DNA of 27,457 nt, taken from contig DAOUGD010000074.1 of the NCBI GenBank assembly GCA_034429475.1, positions 1-27,457 of the forward strand. The letters run 5' to 3'. Both the position numbers and the translations under genes were made by a program. The DNA is from JAKQHY01 sp034429475. Its GTDB lineage: Bacteria > Chloroflexota > Anaerolineae > B4-G1 > SLSP01. The notes beneath the pieces are model-generated. The model was given only the letters and a program-made list of their open reading frames with translations. It ran no database searches and was not told the DNA's origin. The stretch's first letter is position 1. Every line of letters begins with the position of its first letter. Of the stretch, positions 22,301-27,457 are shown piece after piece.

Positions 22301-22741
22301 CCAGAGATAAAACGCCGAGTCTACACCGTCGAAGACGATGAATACCTGCTTCCCGGCCCAATCGTCGGGAACCGTGAAGGTGGTGCGGTAGCAGCCGACG
22401 GGGTTGTGGTCTTTGGGAACTTCCGGCATGTTGTCGGGGGGGAACGGGTACTGGACGTTGGTGTACATCGGCACGTCGTAGCCCTGCATCTGCCAGTTGG
22501 ACGGCACGGCAATCGTATCCCAGTCCTGCACGTCGAACCCGTCGGCGTAGAAGTTCTCCGGCGCGGCCGCCGGATTCGGCGCCAGCTTGAACCGCCAGTC
22601 GCCGTTGAGCAGCTTGAAGTTGGTACACGCATTGCGGTCGCCCGCCAGCGCGCTCTGTGCATCCTGGTAGGGCAACAAGGTGGCGTGCGCCGGTTCCTTG
22701 TTCTGTTCAACCATCTGGGGATTTTCCCAATCGTTTGTCAT
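19343..22741 (-). CDS. lacZ: Beta-galactosidase GH2 (LacZ type) with an inserted helical domain
   Basis: A 1132-aa cytoplasmic beta-galactosidase. The GH2 sugar-binding domain spans about residues 40-220 (NGDWRFKLAPNP, VPSNWQMQGYD, GVDSAFYLWVNG, DQDFWRLSGIYRDV). An Ig-like domain and the TIM barrel follow, with acid/base E445 in WSLGNESGHG and nucleophile E509 in EYAHAMGNSPG. The C-terminal Bgal small-chain domain contains FTWYGRGPHETYVDR. The protein is about 110 aa longer than E. coli LacZ. The excess is mostly a helical insert at about 830-937 in the small-chain domain, plus two short repeat-derived insertions near 260-276 and 660-674. I chose the ATG at 22739-22741, which has AGGGAGGA upstream. 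A 31-residue longer frame (KIFTTKDTKDTKG) is an intergenic repeat. It lies downstream of the opp genes and upstream of GH42, forming a galactoside-use cluster. Confidence 0.93.
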   Translation of the reverse strand: MTNDWENPQMVEQNKEPAHATLLPYQDAQSALAGDRNACTNFKLLNGDWRFKLAPNPAAAPENFYADGFDVQDWDTIAVPSNWQMQGYDVPMYTNVQYPFPPDNMPEVPKDHNPVGCYRTTFTVPDDWAGKQVFIVFDGVDSAFYLWVNGKQVGYSQDSRLPAEFNLTPYLRPGENTLAARVYRWSDGSYLEDQDFWRLSGIYRDVYLFAAPPVHIRDFWAQSDLDADYRDATLTVRADLVGDATGCTLEAQLFDAHREQIANYELRMTPPQSPITFSLPVANPLKWSAEHPHLYTLLLTLKDPAGTVLEVERCAVGFRKVEIKDGKILINGAPVYFRGVNRHEHHPDTGHAVSVESMLTDILLMKHFNINAVRTCHYPDDPRWYDLCDQYGLYLIDEANLETHGVWDEPTRDPVWRTAFLERGSRMVERDKNHPSVIIWSLGNESGHGPNHAAMADWIHANDPTRPVFYDSADHEPYIDIVSKMYPTLERLVALAERPGETRPFIMAEYAHAMGNSPGNLKEYWDIVAQHPRLRGGFIWDWVDQGLRRKTEDGVEWFAYGGDYGESPHDGSFCINGLIFPDRTIHPALWEVKKVYQPVQVAVVDAPAGKVEVINRYDFSDLSHLDITWTLQADGQVIQQGQLPRLSTPPGGRETVTIPFSPPVSPPLGGTEGGSGAEYWLTLHFTLAEATLWANAGHEVAWAQFAIPFAAPEVRPVNVAALPALTLTESDAQAVVAGPDFQLVFDKQAGTIAALRYQGRDLLVSGPQANFWRAPTENDLTTWGDERAAILWREIGLDRLEEQIEAVAVKQPAPQIVEITVHSVCAPAAGFVAPPPFPGPAQQSEMMAQGLSGMLSKEALQAFCARQSIPYDSLPGTIKLAKVRGLLGHFLRENRLPELMMGLYTFLKETAPEKIRPEFEAALFAQAAGPAAKPPARFECAYTYTIYGSGDVLIEHHVLPEVGDLPFLPRIGLTMTLPGGYERFTWYGRGPHETYVDRNYGAQMGVYSGAVDEQYVPYIVPEENGNKTDARWVALTDDAGVGLLAVGAPEVSAHHYTAQDLTEAKHTCELHRRADITLNLDYAQSGLGSASCGPGCRPEYQLKPAETRYRIRLRPISPQTASPMALSKQTLP
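19931..20218 (-). other. Insert in LacZ resembling a bacterial death-like/effector-associated domain
   Basis: Residues about 842-937 of the GH2 protein form a predicted all-helical block that no canonical LacZ has. Its core reads LSKEALQAFCARQSIPYDSL, then PGTIKLAKVRGLLGHFLREN and RLPELMMGL. From memory this follows the pattern of EAD/bDLD domains found on NLR-like and caspase-like bacterial proteins: LxxLCxxxxIxYxxLPGxxKxxKxRxLLxxxxRxxRLPELv. Pro/Ala-rich linkers flank it on both sides (APPPFPGPAQQ and AQAAGPAAKPPA), after which the galactosidase fold resumes with FECAYTYTIYGSGDV. Confidence 0.6.
20719..20762. repeat. G/C-run repeat captured in frame in lacZ
   Basis: A block of C-runs and G-runs (CCCCCCAAGTGGGGGGG core) encodes SPPVSPPLGGTEGGS at about residues 660-674. 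This type of G-run element is common between genes in environmental genomes. It lengthens a loop without breaking the frame. Confidence 0.65.
21914..21963. repeat. ATTACGA/CCCCAATC repeat captured in frame in lacZ
   Basis: On the coding strand two ATTACGA units are followed by CCTCCCCAATCCCCCATC. The product is NYELRMTPPQSPIT at about residues 263-276, in the Ig-like domain before the TIM barrel. Tandem AATTACG units plus CCCCAATC is a familiar intergenic repeat type, so the peptide is probably not ancestral. Confidence 0.65.
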
Positions 22742-22763
22742 AAAAATCCTCCCTTGAAAATAG

Positions 22764-22821
22764 CCACAGAGATCACAGAGTTCACAGAGAAAACCCTTTG
22801 TGTCCTTCGTGTCCTTTGTGG
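22764..22821. repeat. Palindromic CACAGAG/CTTTGTG element, first of a tandem trio
   Basis: CCACAGAG-type units (left) pair with CTTTGTGG-type units (right). It lies just upstream of the lacZ ribosome-binding site in the 343-nt oppF-lacZ gap. The frame through it gives the spurious peptide TTKDTKDTKG. Confidence 0.85.
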
Positions 22822-22883
22822 TGAAAATTTTCATCCAACCACTGGTGAACGCCAGTTAATGAGGAATTCCCTTGAAAATAGCC

Positions 22884-22943
22884 TCAACGGATTGAACAGA
22901 TTAAATGGAGAAAATATCCGTTAAATTCCGTTACATCCGTTGA
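22884..22943. repeat. Palindromic TCAACGG/CCGTTGA element, second of a tandem trio
   Basis: TCAACGGATTGAACAG on the left is complementary to the CCGTTAAATTCCGTTACATC part plus CCGTTGA on the right. The core differs from its two neighbours, but the flanks (CTTGAAAATAGCC on the left, TTTTCATCCAACC on the right) match those of the first element. Confidence 0.8.
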
Positions 22944-23003
22944 GAAAGTTTTTTTTTCATCCAACCGCTGGTGAACCGCCAATGATGAATTTCTAAAAAA
23001 TAA

Positions 23004-23059
23004 CCACAGAGACACAGTGAGCACGGAGAAAAATCTCTGTGTCCTCTGTGTCTCCGTGG
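23004..23059. repeat. Palindromic CACAGAG/CTCTGTG element, third of a tandem trio
   Basis: CCACAGAGACACAG pairs with CTCTGTGTCTCCGTGG. Its left flank (AAAAAATAACC) is a diverged form of the flank of the other two. It lies just downstream of the oppF stop. Together with 22764-22821 and 22884-22943 it accounts for most of the 343 nt without a gene. Confidence 0.85.
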
Positions 23060-23084
23060 TAGAAGTCTTTATCCGTGTCAGTGT

Positions 23085-24155
23085 TTAGGCCAGCGATGTC
23101 ACGCCGCTGAGGGAGAGTTCGGCGGCGCGGTGGCATTTGACGTAGTGTTCGGGTGAAATCTCTCTAAACTCCGGCTCTTCGGCCTTGCAAATATCCGTGG
23201 CGTAGGTGCAGCGCGGGTGGAAGTAGCAGCCCGAAGGCGGATTGGCCGGATTCGCCACCTCGCCGGTGAGCAGGATGCGCTTGTCGCGCGGCGTGGGATC
23301 GGGGCGCGGGATGGCCGACATCAGGGCTTCGGTGTAGGGGTGCCTGGGCGACATGAACAGTTCGTGCGTCGCCGCCTTTTCGACGATCTTCCCCACGTAC
23401 ATCACCGCCACTCGGTCGCTGATGTGCGCCACGACGCTCAGGTCGTGGGCCACGAACAGATACGTCAGCCCCATTTCTTCCTGGAGTTCCTGGAGCAGGT
23501 TGAGGATTTGCGCCTGCACCGACACGTCGAGCGCGGAGACCGGCTCGTCGCACACCAGGAATTTGGGGTTGGGCGCGAGGGCGCGCGCCAGGCCGATGCG
23601 CTGCCGCTGCCCGCCGCTGAAGGCGTGGGGATAACGCCGCATGTATTCCGGGCGCAAGCCCACCCGGCGCAGCATTTCCGCCACGCGATCCTCCAACTCC
23701 TTCCCCTGGGCGATGTTGAGCGCGCGCAGCGGCGCGCCGACGATTTCCAGCAGCGTCATGCGGGGGTTGAGCGAGGCGTAGGGGTCCTGGAAGATCATCC
23801 GCATGTTGCGGCGCACATGGATCAGTTGCTCGTTGTCCAACGCCGTGAGATTGACCCGCCCCATGGCGGGGTCCTGAAACCAGATTTCGCCGCTGCTGGG
23901 CGTGATGGCGCGCAGGATGCTGCGCCCGGTGGTGGTTTTTCCACAGCCACTCTCGCCCACCAATCCCACCGTTTCCCCTTCTTTGACGTAGAAGTTGACG
24001 CCATCTACCGCCTTCACATGGCCGACGACCCGTTTGAAGAAGCCGCGTTGGATGGGGAAATATTTTTTCAACGCGTTGACTTCCAACAAAGGCGGCGAAG
24101 CCGCGTACTCCGCTTTCACTTGGGATTCATTCTGAGGATTCATTTGCTCGGTCAT
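23085..24155 (-). CDS. Opp/Dpp-type ABC transporter ATPase (OppF-like)
   Basis: A 356-aa cytoplasmic ATPase subunit of a peptide/oligosaccharide importer. Walker A GESGCGKTT is at 67-75, Q-loop at Q123 (IFQDPYASLNPRMT), signature FSGGQ at 179-183, Walker B FLVCDE at 199-204 and switch H237. The OppD/F C-terminal extension has four cysteines (C310, C316, C323, C341 in GCYFHPRC, DICK and VKCH), a pattern that can hold an iron-sulfur cluster in some relatives. The RGFFKRVVGHVKAVDGV insertion near residue 37 marks it as the F-type partner. Its ATG overlaps the oppD stop as ATGA. It is the last transporter gene before a repeat-filled gap and lacZ. Context argues for galactoside rather than peptide uptake. 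Confidence 0.92.
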   Translation of the reverse strand: MTEQMNPQNESQVKAEYAASPPLLEVNALKKYFPIQRGFFKRVVGHVKAVDGVNFYVKEGETVGLVGESGCGKTTTGRSILRAITPSSGEIWFQDPAMGRVNLTALDNEQLIHVRRNMRMIFQDPYASLNPRMTLLEIVGAPLRALNIAQGKELEDRVAEMLRRVGLRPEYMRRYPHAFSGGQRQRIGLARALAPNPKFLVCDEPVSALDVSVQAQILNLLQELQEEMGLTYLFVAHDLSVVAHISDRVAVMYVGKIVEKAATHELFMSPRHPYTEALMSAIPRPDPTPRDKRILLTGEVANPANPPSGCYFHPRCTYATDICKAEEPEFREISPEHYVKCHRAAELSLSGVTSLA

Positions 24156-25234
24156 GGCGTCGCATCCTTATTCGTTTGCGCCTGGGCGGCGTGGGAAGCA
24201 TACAGGTGACAGCGGACGATATGATCCGGGGCCACTTCGATCACTTCAGGCGTGATCTGGTTGCAGACCCCCTCTATGTACTGCGGACACCGGGGATGGA
24301 AAGAACAGCCTTTCAACACGCTGTACGGGTCGGGCACCATCCCCTTGATCGTTTCCAGCCGCTTCTTCTGGCCGGCGGCGCGCGCCATCACGTCATCAAG
24401 CTGCGGGATGGAGCGGAGCAACGCCTGGGTATAGGGATGCAGCGGTTTTCTGAAGATTGAAGTCACGTCGGTCTGCTCGACGACTTTGCCCATGTACATT
24501 ACGGCGACTTCGTCGGCCATCTCGGCGATCACGCCCAGGTTGTGGGTGATGTACATAATCGCCATGTCGAATTCCCGTTGCAGCTCCCGCATCAGATCGA
24601 GGATTTGCGCCTCGGTGGTCACGTCCAGAGCCGTCGTCGGCTCGTCCGCGATGAGCAGGTTGGGGTTGCAACTGAGCGCCATGGCGATCACCGCGCGCTG
24701 GCGCATCCCGCCGCTCAACTGGAAGGGATAGGTGTCCACGATCCGGTCGGCATTGGGCAGTTTGACGCGAGAGAGGATTTCGATGGCTCGCTTGCGCGCC
24801 TCCTCTTTGCTCACCTGTTGGTGCAGCATGATGGCTTCCATGATTTGCGCCCCCACCGTGCGGACGGGCAGCATGGCGGCCATTGGCTCCTGGAAGACCA
24901 TCGAGATTTGATTGCCTCGGATGCTGCGCATCTCGCGGCTGTCGGGCTTGAGCCGGGTGATATTGATCGCATCCGCTGTGGTAGACGAGGCCGTTTTGTG
25001 AATAGTGCGGTAATAGGTAATCTCCCCTCCCTCGATCCGGCCCGGAGAAGGGACCAACTGCATCAGTGAGAGCGCCGTGATGCTCTTGCCGCAGCCACTT
25101 TCCCCTACTACGCCCAACGTGCGGCCTGACTTGATCACCAAGTCAACGCCATCCACCGCCCGAACCACGCCCTCGGCCAGGTAGAAGTATGTGCGAAGAT
25201 TTTTGATTTCAGCCAGCACAGTATCGGTTGACAT
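24152..25234 (-). CDS. Opp/Dpp-type ABC transporter ATPase (OppD-like)
   Basis: A 360-aa ATPase partner of the OppF-like protein. Walker A GESGCGKS is at 44-51, signature LSGGM at 173-177, Walker B LLIADE at 193-198 and switch H231. The C-terminal oligopeptide-transporter extension has C310, C316, C324 and C342. A 15-residue insertion (RTIHKTASSTTADAI, 76-90) lies between Walker A and the Q-loop, and the usual SLNPV after the Q-loop is AMLPV. I chose the ATG at 25232-25234 because AGGAGG lies six nt upstream, eight nt after the oppC stop. The open frame extends to 25717, but that part is an antiphase reading of oppC. Confidence 0.92.
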   Translation of the reverse strand: MSTDTVLAEIKNLRTYFYLAEGVVRAVDGVDLVIKSGRTLGVVGESGCGKSITALSLMQLVPSPGRIEGGEITYYRTIHKTASSTTADAINITRLKPDSREMRSIRGNQISMVFQEPMAAMLPVRTVGAQIMEAIMLHQQVSKEEARKRAIEILSRVKLPNADRIVDTYPFQLSGGMRQRAVIAMALSCNPNLLIADEPTTALDVTTEAQILDLMRELQREFDMAIMYITHNLGVIAEMADEVAVMYMGKVVEQTDVTSIFRKPLHPYTQALLRSIPQLDDVMARAAGQKKRLETIKGMVPDPYSVLKGCSFHPRCPQYIEGVCNQITPEVIEVAPDHIVRCHLYASHAAQAQTNKDATP

Positions 25235-25242
25235 GGCGCCTC

Positions 25243-26400
25243 CTAAGTGACGTAGGGGTCTGCGGCGTCGCGCAAGCCGTCGCCCAAAAAGTTGAACATC
25301 AACACCGCGAGCACCACCACCGGCACCGGCCAGAGAATCCACGGGTAGTGGGCCACGTTCATAATATCCTGGGCGTCCTGCAACATCACGCCCCAACTGA
25401 TGGTCGGCGGATTCAGGCCGATGCCCAGGAAACTCAGTGAAGTCTCGCCGAGGATCATGCCGGGCAGCGAGCCGGTCAGCGAGACGATGATGTAGCTGGC
25501 AAAGCCGGGGATCATGTAGCGGACGATGATGGCCCACTCGCTCTCCCCGTCCAGCCGGGCGGCCAACACGAAGTCCTCCTCGCGCATACTGAGGAGCCGT
25601 CCGCGCACGCTTCGCGCCAGGCCCGTCCACCCCAGGATGGAGAGGATGAGCGTGGTGGCGAAGTAGATGCGCAACTGCGGCCACTCGCGCGGCAGCGCGG
25701 CGGCCAGCGCCATCCACAACGGAATCGTGGGCAGCGTCGTGATCACCTCGATGACCCGCTGGATGGCCTCATCCACGATGCCGCCGAAGAAGCCGGAGAT
25801 GCCGCCCAGGGTCAATCCCAGGACAAAACTGACGGCGATTCCGACCAGGCCGACGCTCAGTGAGATGCGCCCACCATAGAAAATGCGCGACATCTCATCG
25901 CGCCCGATGGAGTCTGTCCCCATGACGAAGAGCGGCATGTCATCCGTGCCGGTGCCAAAGAGATGGAGGTCGGCATCGAATAGTCCCCAGAACTTGTAGG
26001 GGTCGCCGCGCACTAACAGCTTGATCGGGTAGATGGCGTTGGGGTCTTCCTCGTAGAACGGGCGGAACGTGACCGGGTCGCGCTTCATCACCATCCCATA
26101 GACGAAGGGCAGGCGAAACTTGCCCTCCTGATCGCGGATGTGGATCGCCGTGGGCGGGAAGGAAAGGTATTGCTTAAAACGTCGTAAAGGATCGTGCGGG
26201 CTGACAAACTCGGCAAAGATGACAATGAAATACATGATACCCAGAACCACCATCGCCATCTGCGCCAGCTTGTGCCGCCGGAATTTCCACCACACAAGCT
26301 GCCACTGCCCCGCCCGGTAGAATTCCTCCTCCTCCCCGGCCTTGATCTGTGGGCGCTCTTTGCGCCCAAACCACTTTTTCAGCAAGTTGGATGCGCTCAT
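25243..26400 (-). CDS. Opp/Dpp-type ABC transporter permease (OppC-like)
   Basis: A 385-aa inner-membrane permease. TM1 is at about residues 46-66. A long extracytoplasmic loop of about 100 residues follows (VSPHDPLRRFKQYLSFPPTA, IHIRDQEGKF, FVYGM) before the family motif GTDSIGRDEMSRIFYGGR (161-178) and TM2. The EAA loop is around AARLDGESEWAIIVRYMIPG, and the ending is GDGLRDAADPYV. The long loop containing IHxxDxxGxF...FVYG is, as I recall, typical of the sugar-transporting Opp subgroup in Thermotoga and Chloroflexota; E. coli DppC lacks it. The start ATG (26398-26400) overlaps the oppB stop as ATGA. A longer frame to 26625 is an oppB shadow. Confidence 0.92.
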   Translation of the reverse strand: MSASNLLKKWFGRKERPQIKAGEEEEFYRAGQWQLVWWKFRRHKLAQMAMVVLGIMYFIVIFAEFVSPHDPLRRFKQYLSFPPTAIHIRDQEGKFRLPFVYGMVMKRDPVTFRPFYEEDPNAIYPIKLLVRGDPYKFWGLFDADLHLFGTGTDDMPLFVMGTDSIGRDEMSRIFYGGRISLSVGLVGIAVSFVLGLTLGGISGFFGGIVDEAIQRVIEVITTLPTIPLWMALAAALPREWPQLRIYFATTLILSILGWTGLARSVRGRLLSMREEDFVLAARLDGESEWAIIVRYMIPGFASYIIVSLTGSLPGMILGETSLSFLGIGLNPPTISWGVMLQDAQDIMNVAHYPWILWPVPVVVLAVLMFNFLGDGLRDAADPYVT

Positions 26401-27398
26401 GCCCCCTCCACTCCGCCGAACCGGATGCGAGGATCCGAGACGGCCAGCAGGACGTCGGATAAGATCGCGCTGATCGCGGTCAAGAATCCGGTGATCAAGA
26501 TGTAGGCGCCGGCCATGTACATATCCTGATTCCGCAGCGAGGAATACAGCGCCGGCCCGGCCGTCTGTAGATTGAGCACGATTTCGACCATCAGCCCGCC
26601 GGAAAAGAGCCACGGCAACAGCCACATCACACCGCTCAAAATCGGATTGATCGCCAGCCGCGAGGGATAGCGCACGATGACTTGAAATTCGGATAGCCCC
26701 TTCGCGCGCGCCACCGTCACGTACTGCTTGCGCAGTTCGTCCAGCATCATCGCGCGCATCGTGCGGATCGTGCCGGCCACGCCGCCGGTGCCGAGGAGGA
26801 TAATGGGCAGCCAGAGATGGCTCAACAGGTCCAGGAACTTACCCCAACTCCACGGCAACACCAGGTATTCCTGCGAGAACAACCCGCCGGCCCGAATGTC
26901 AAATTTGGTGAGGGCCACATACATAATGATCATCGCCAGGAAGAAAGCGGGGACGGCCAGACCGATGAAGGTGATGAAAGTCACGATATAGTCGGTAATC
27001 GAGTACTGCTTGACCGCCACATAGACGCCGATGGGAATCGCCACCGTCCAGGTAAAGATGTGGGCGAACAGGGCGATGGCAAAGGTGTATCCCATGCGCT
27101 CCATAATAACCTCGGTCACCGGCTTTTCAAACGTGAAAGAATAACCAAAGTCAAATTTGGTGATGATATTGGTGATCCAGAGAAAATACCGCTGGTACAT
27201 CGGCTTATCCATCCCATACTGCCGTATCAGGGCTTGAGCCTGGACTTCATCCACCTCTACCCCGCTGTTCCGAAGACGTTGGATTTGCAACGTCACAATG
27301 TCCCCTGGGGGAAGTTGAATGATGATAAAGGCCAGCACTGAAATCAACAGCAATTGGGGGACTGCCCGGACAATACGCTGAAAGATATATCCAAGCAT
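26397..27398 (-). CDS. Opp/Dpp-type ABC transporter permease (OppB-like)
   Basis: A 333-aa inner-membrane permease with about six spans, starting MLGYIFQRIVRAVPQLLLIS. The family segment usually reading PGDP is QLPPGDIVT here, followed by a longer spacer (QIQRLRNSGVEVDEVQAQAL) before IRQYGMDKPMYQRYFLWI; this is common in carbohydrate-linked Opp permeases. The EAA loop VTVARAKGLSEFQVIVRYP contacts the ATPases. The ending LAVSDPRIRF is typical. The ATG has a perfect AGGAGGTGA. It is the first complete gene of the transporter operon in this window. The solute-binding protein is expected further upstream, outside the window. Confidence 0.93.
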   Translation of the reverse strand: MLGYIFQRIVRAVPQLLLISVLAFIIIQLPPGDIVTLQIQRLRNSGVEVDEVQAQALIRQYGMDKPMYQRYFLWITNIITKFDFGYSFTFEKPVTEVIMERMGYTFAIALFAHIFTWTVAIPIGVYVAVKQYSITDYIVTFITFIGLAVPAFFLAMIIMYVALTKFDIRAGGLFSQEYLVLPWSWGKFLDLLSHLWLPIILLGTGGVAGTIRTMRAMMLDELRKQYVTVARAKGLSEFQVIVRYPSRLAINPILSGVMWLLPWLFSGGLMVEIVLNLQTAGPALYSSLRNQDMYMAGAYILITGFLTAISAILSDVLLAVSDPRIRFGGVEGA

Positions 27399-27404
27399 AC
27401 GGGT

Positions 27405-27413
27405 TCACCTCCT
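27405..27413 (-). promoter_or_regulatory. Ribosome-binding site of oppB
   Basis: AGGAGGTGA on the minus strand is a full anti-16S match, six to seven nt before the oppB ATG. It fixes the start. Confidence 0.85.
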
Positions 27414-27433
27414 ACAAAATCGGGAACGCGGGC

Positions 27434-27457
27434 GTCTCGCCCGCCGGCGGGCGAGAC
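27434..27457. repeat. Perfect palindrome upstream of oppB, cut by the window edge
   Basis: Twelve-base arms (GTCTCGCCCGCC and its complement) meet without a loop. The preceding CGGGAACGCGGGC suggests that the full element continues past the edge with the complementary GCCCGCGTTCCCG. It would lie between oppB and the expected binding-protein gene. Confidence 0.75.

Noticed and set aside
22753..23059. Possible CRISPR-like repeat/spacer structure
   Set aside because: The repeats are long palindromes with variable cores, not constant short repeats with uniform spacers, and no cas gene is near.
25235..25717. N-terminal extension of OppD and (26401-26625) of OppC
   Set aside because: Both extensions are out-of-frame readings of the upstream permease genes. 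Proper starts with AGGAGG or ATGA coupling exist.

Overview
The window looks like a chromosomal piece of a GC-rich member of the Chloroflexota, probably Anaerolineae-like. This is inferred from the mix of very large SARP/BTAD-AAA-TPR and MalT-like regulators, an exported beta-helix protein ending in the tail IYLPLVLRN, Opp-type sugar transporters next to GH2/GH42 galactosidases, a DUF2723 membrane protein, and many short palindromic intergenic repeats. No rRNA, tRNA, CRISPR array, insertion sequence or phage gene was seen.

Layout. 1-954 (-): N-terminal part of a MalT-like ATPase regulator, cut by the window edge. 1187-4297 (-): SARP-type regulator. Divergent from it, 4472-4705 and 4781-8728 (+): a 77-aa unknown protein and a 1315-aa exported beta-helix/Ig protein. 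A strong bidirectional hairpin at 8748-8785 closes this unit. 8774-10865 (-): two GNAT acetyltransferases. 10910-12022 (-): membrane-anchored pentaheme cytochrome c, divergent from 12159-15427 (+), an operon of a ferric-reductase/NOX-like flavocytochrome, a 32-aa single-span membrane peptide and a SulP transporter. 15469-17157 (-): DUF2723/GT117-like protein. 17263-27398 (-): a galactoside uptake and breakdown cluster read right to left, oppB-oppC-oppD-oppF-lacZ(GH2)-GH42. The transporter genes overlap or nearly touch (ATGA, 8-nt gap, ATGA). A solute-binding protein gene probably lies beyond the right edge.

How the genes may work together. The Opp-type transporter has the long OppC extracytoplasmic loop expected of an oligosaccharide importer, and would supply galactosides to the two cytoplasmic galactosidases. 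The cytochrome and flavocytochrome could move electrons from NAD(P)H across the membrane. The SARP protein probably controls its divergent neighbours through a pair of 11-bp-spaced direct repeats.

Most notable points. (1) The GH2 galactosidase carries a helical insert of about 100 aa that resembles the bacterial death-like/effector-associated domains of NLR-type conflict systems. (2) There is a textbook SARP operator between the regulator and its divergent target. (3) Several families of palindromic short repeats fill gene leaders, have been captured in frame inside coding sequence, and in one place form a tandem array of similar flanks around different cores. (4) A 32-aa membrane peptide with strong translation signals sits inside the redox/SulP operon. 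Gene starts at the cytochrome, the first GNAT gene, lacZ and the 77-aa gene were moved downstream of repeat-derived codons.
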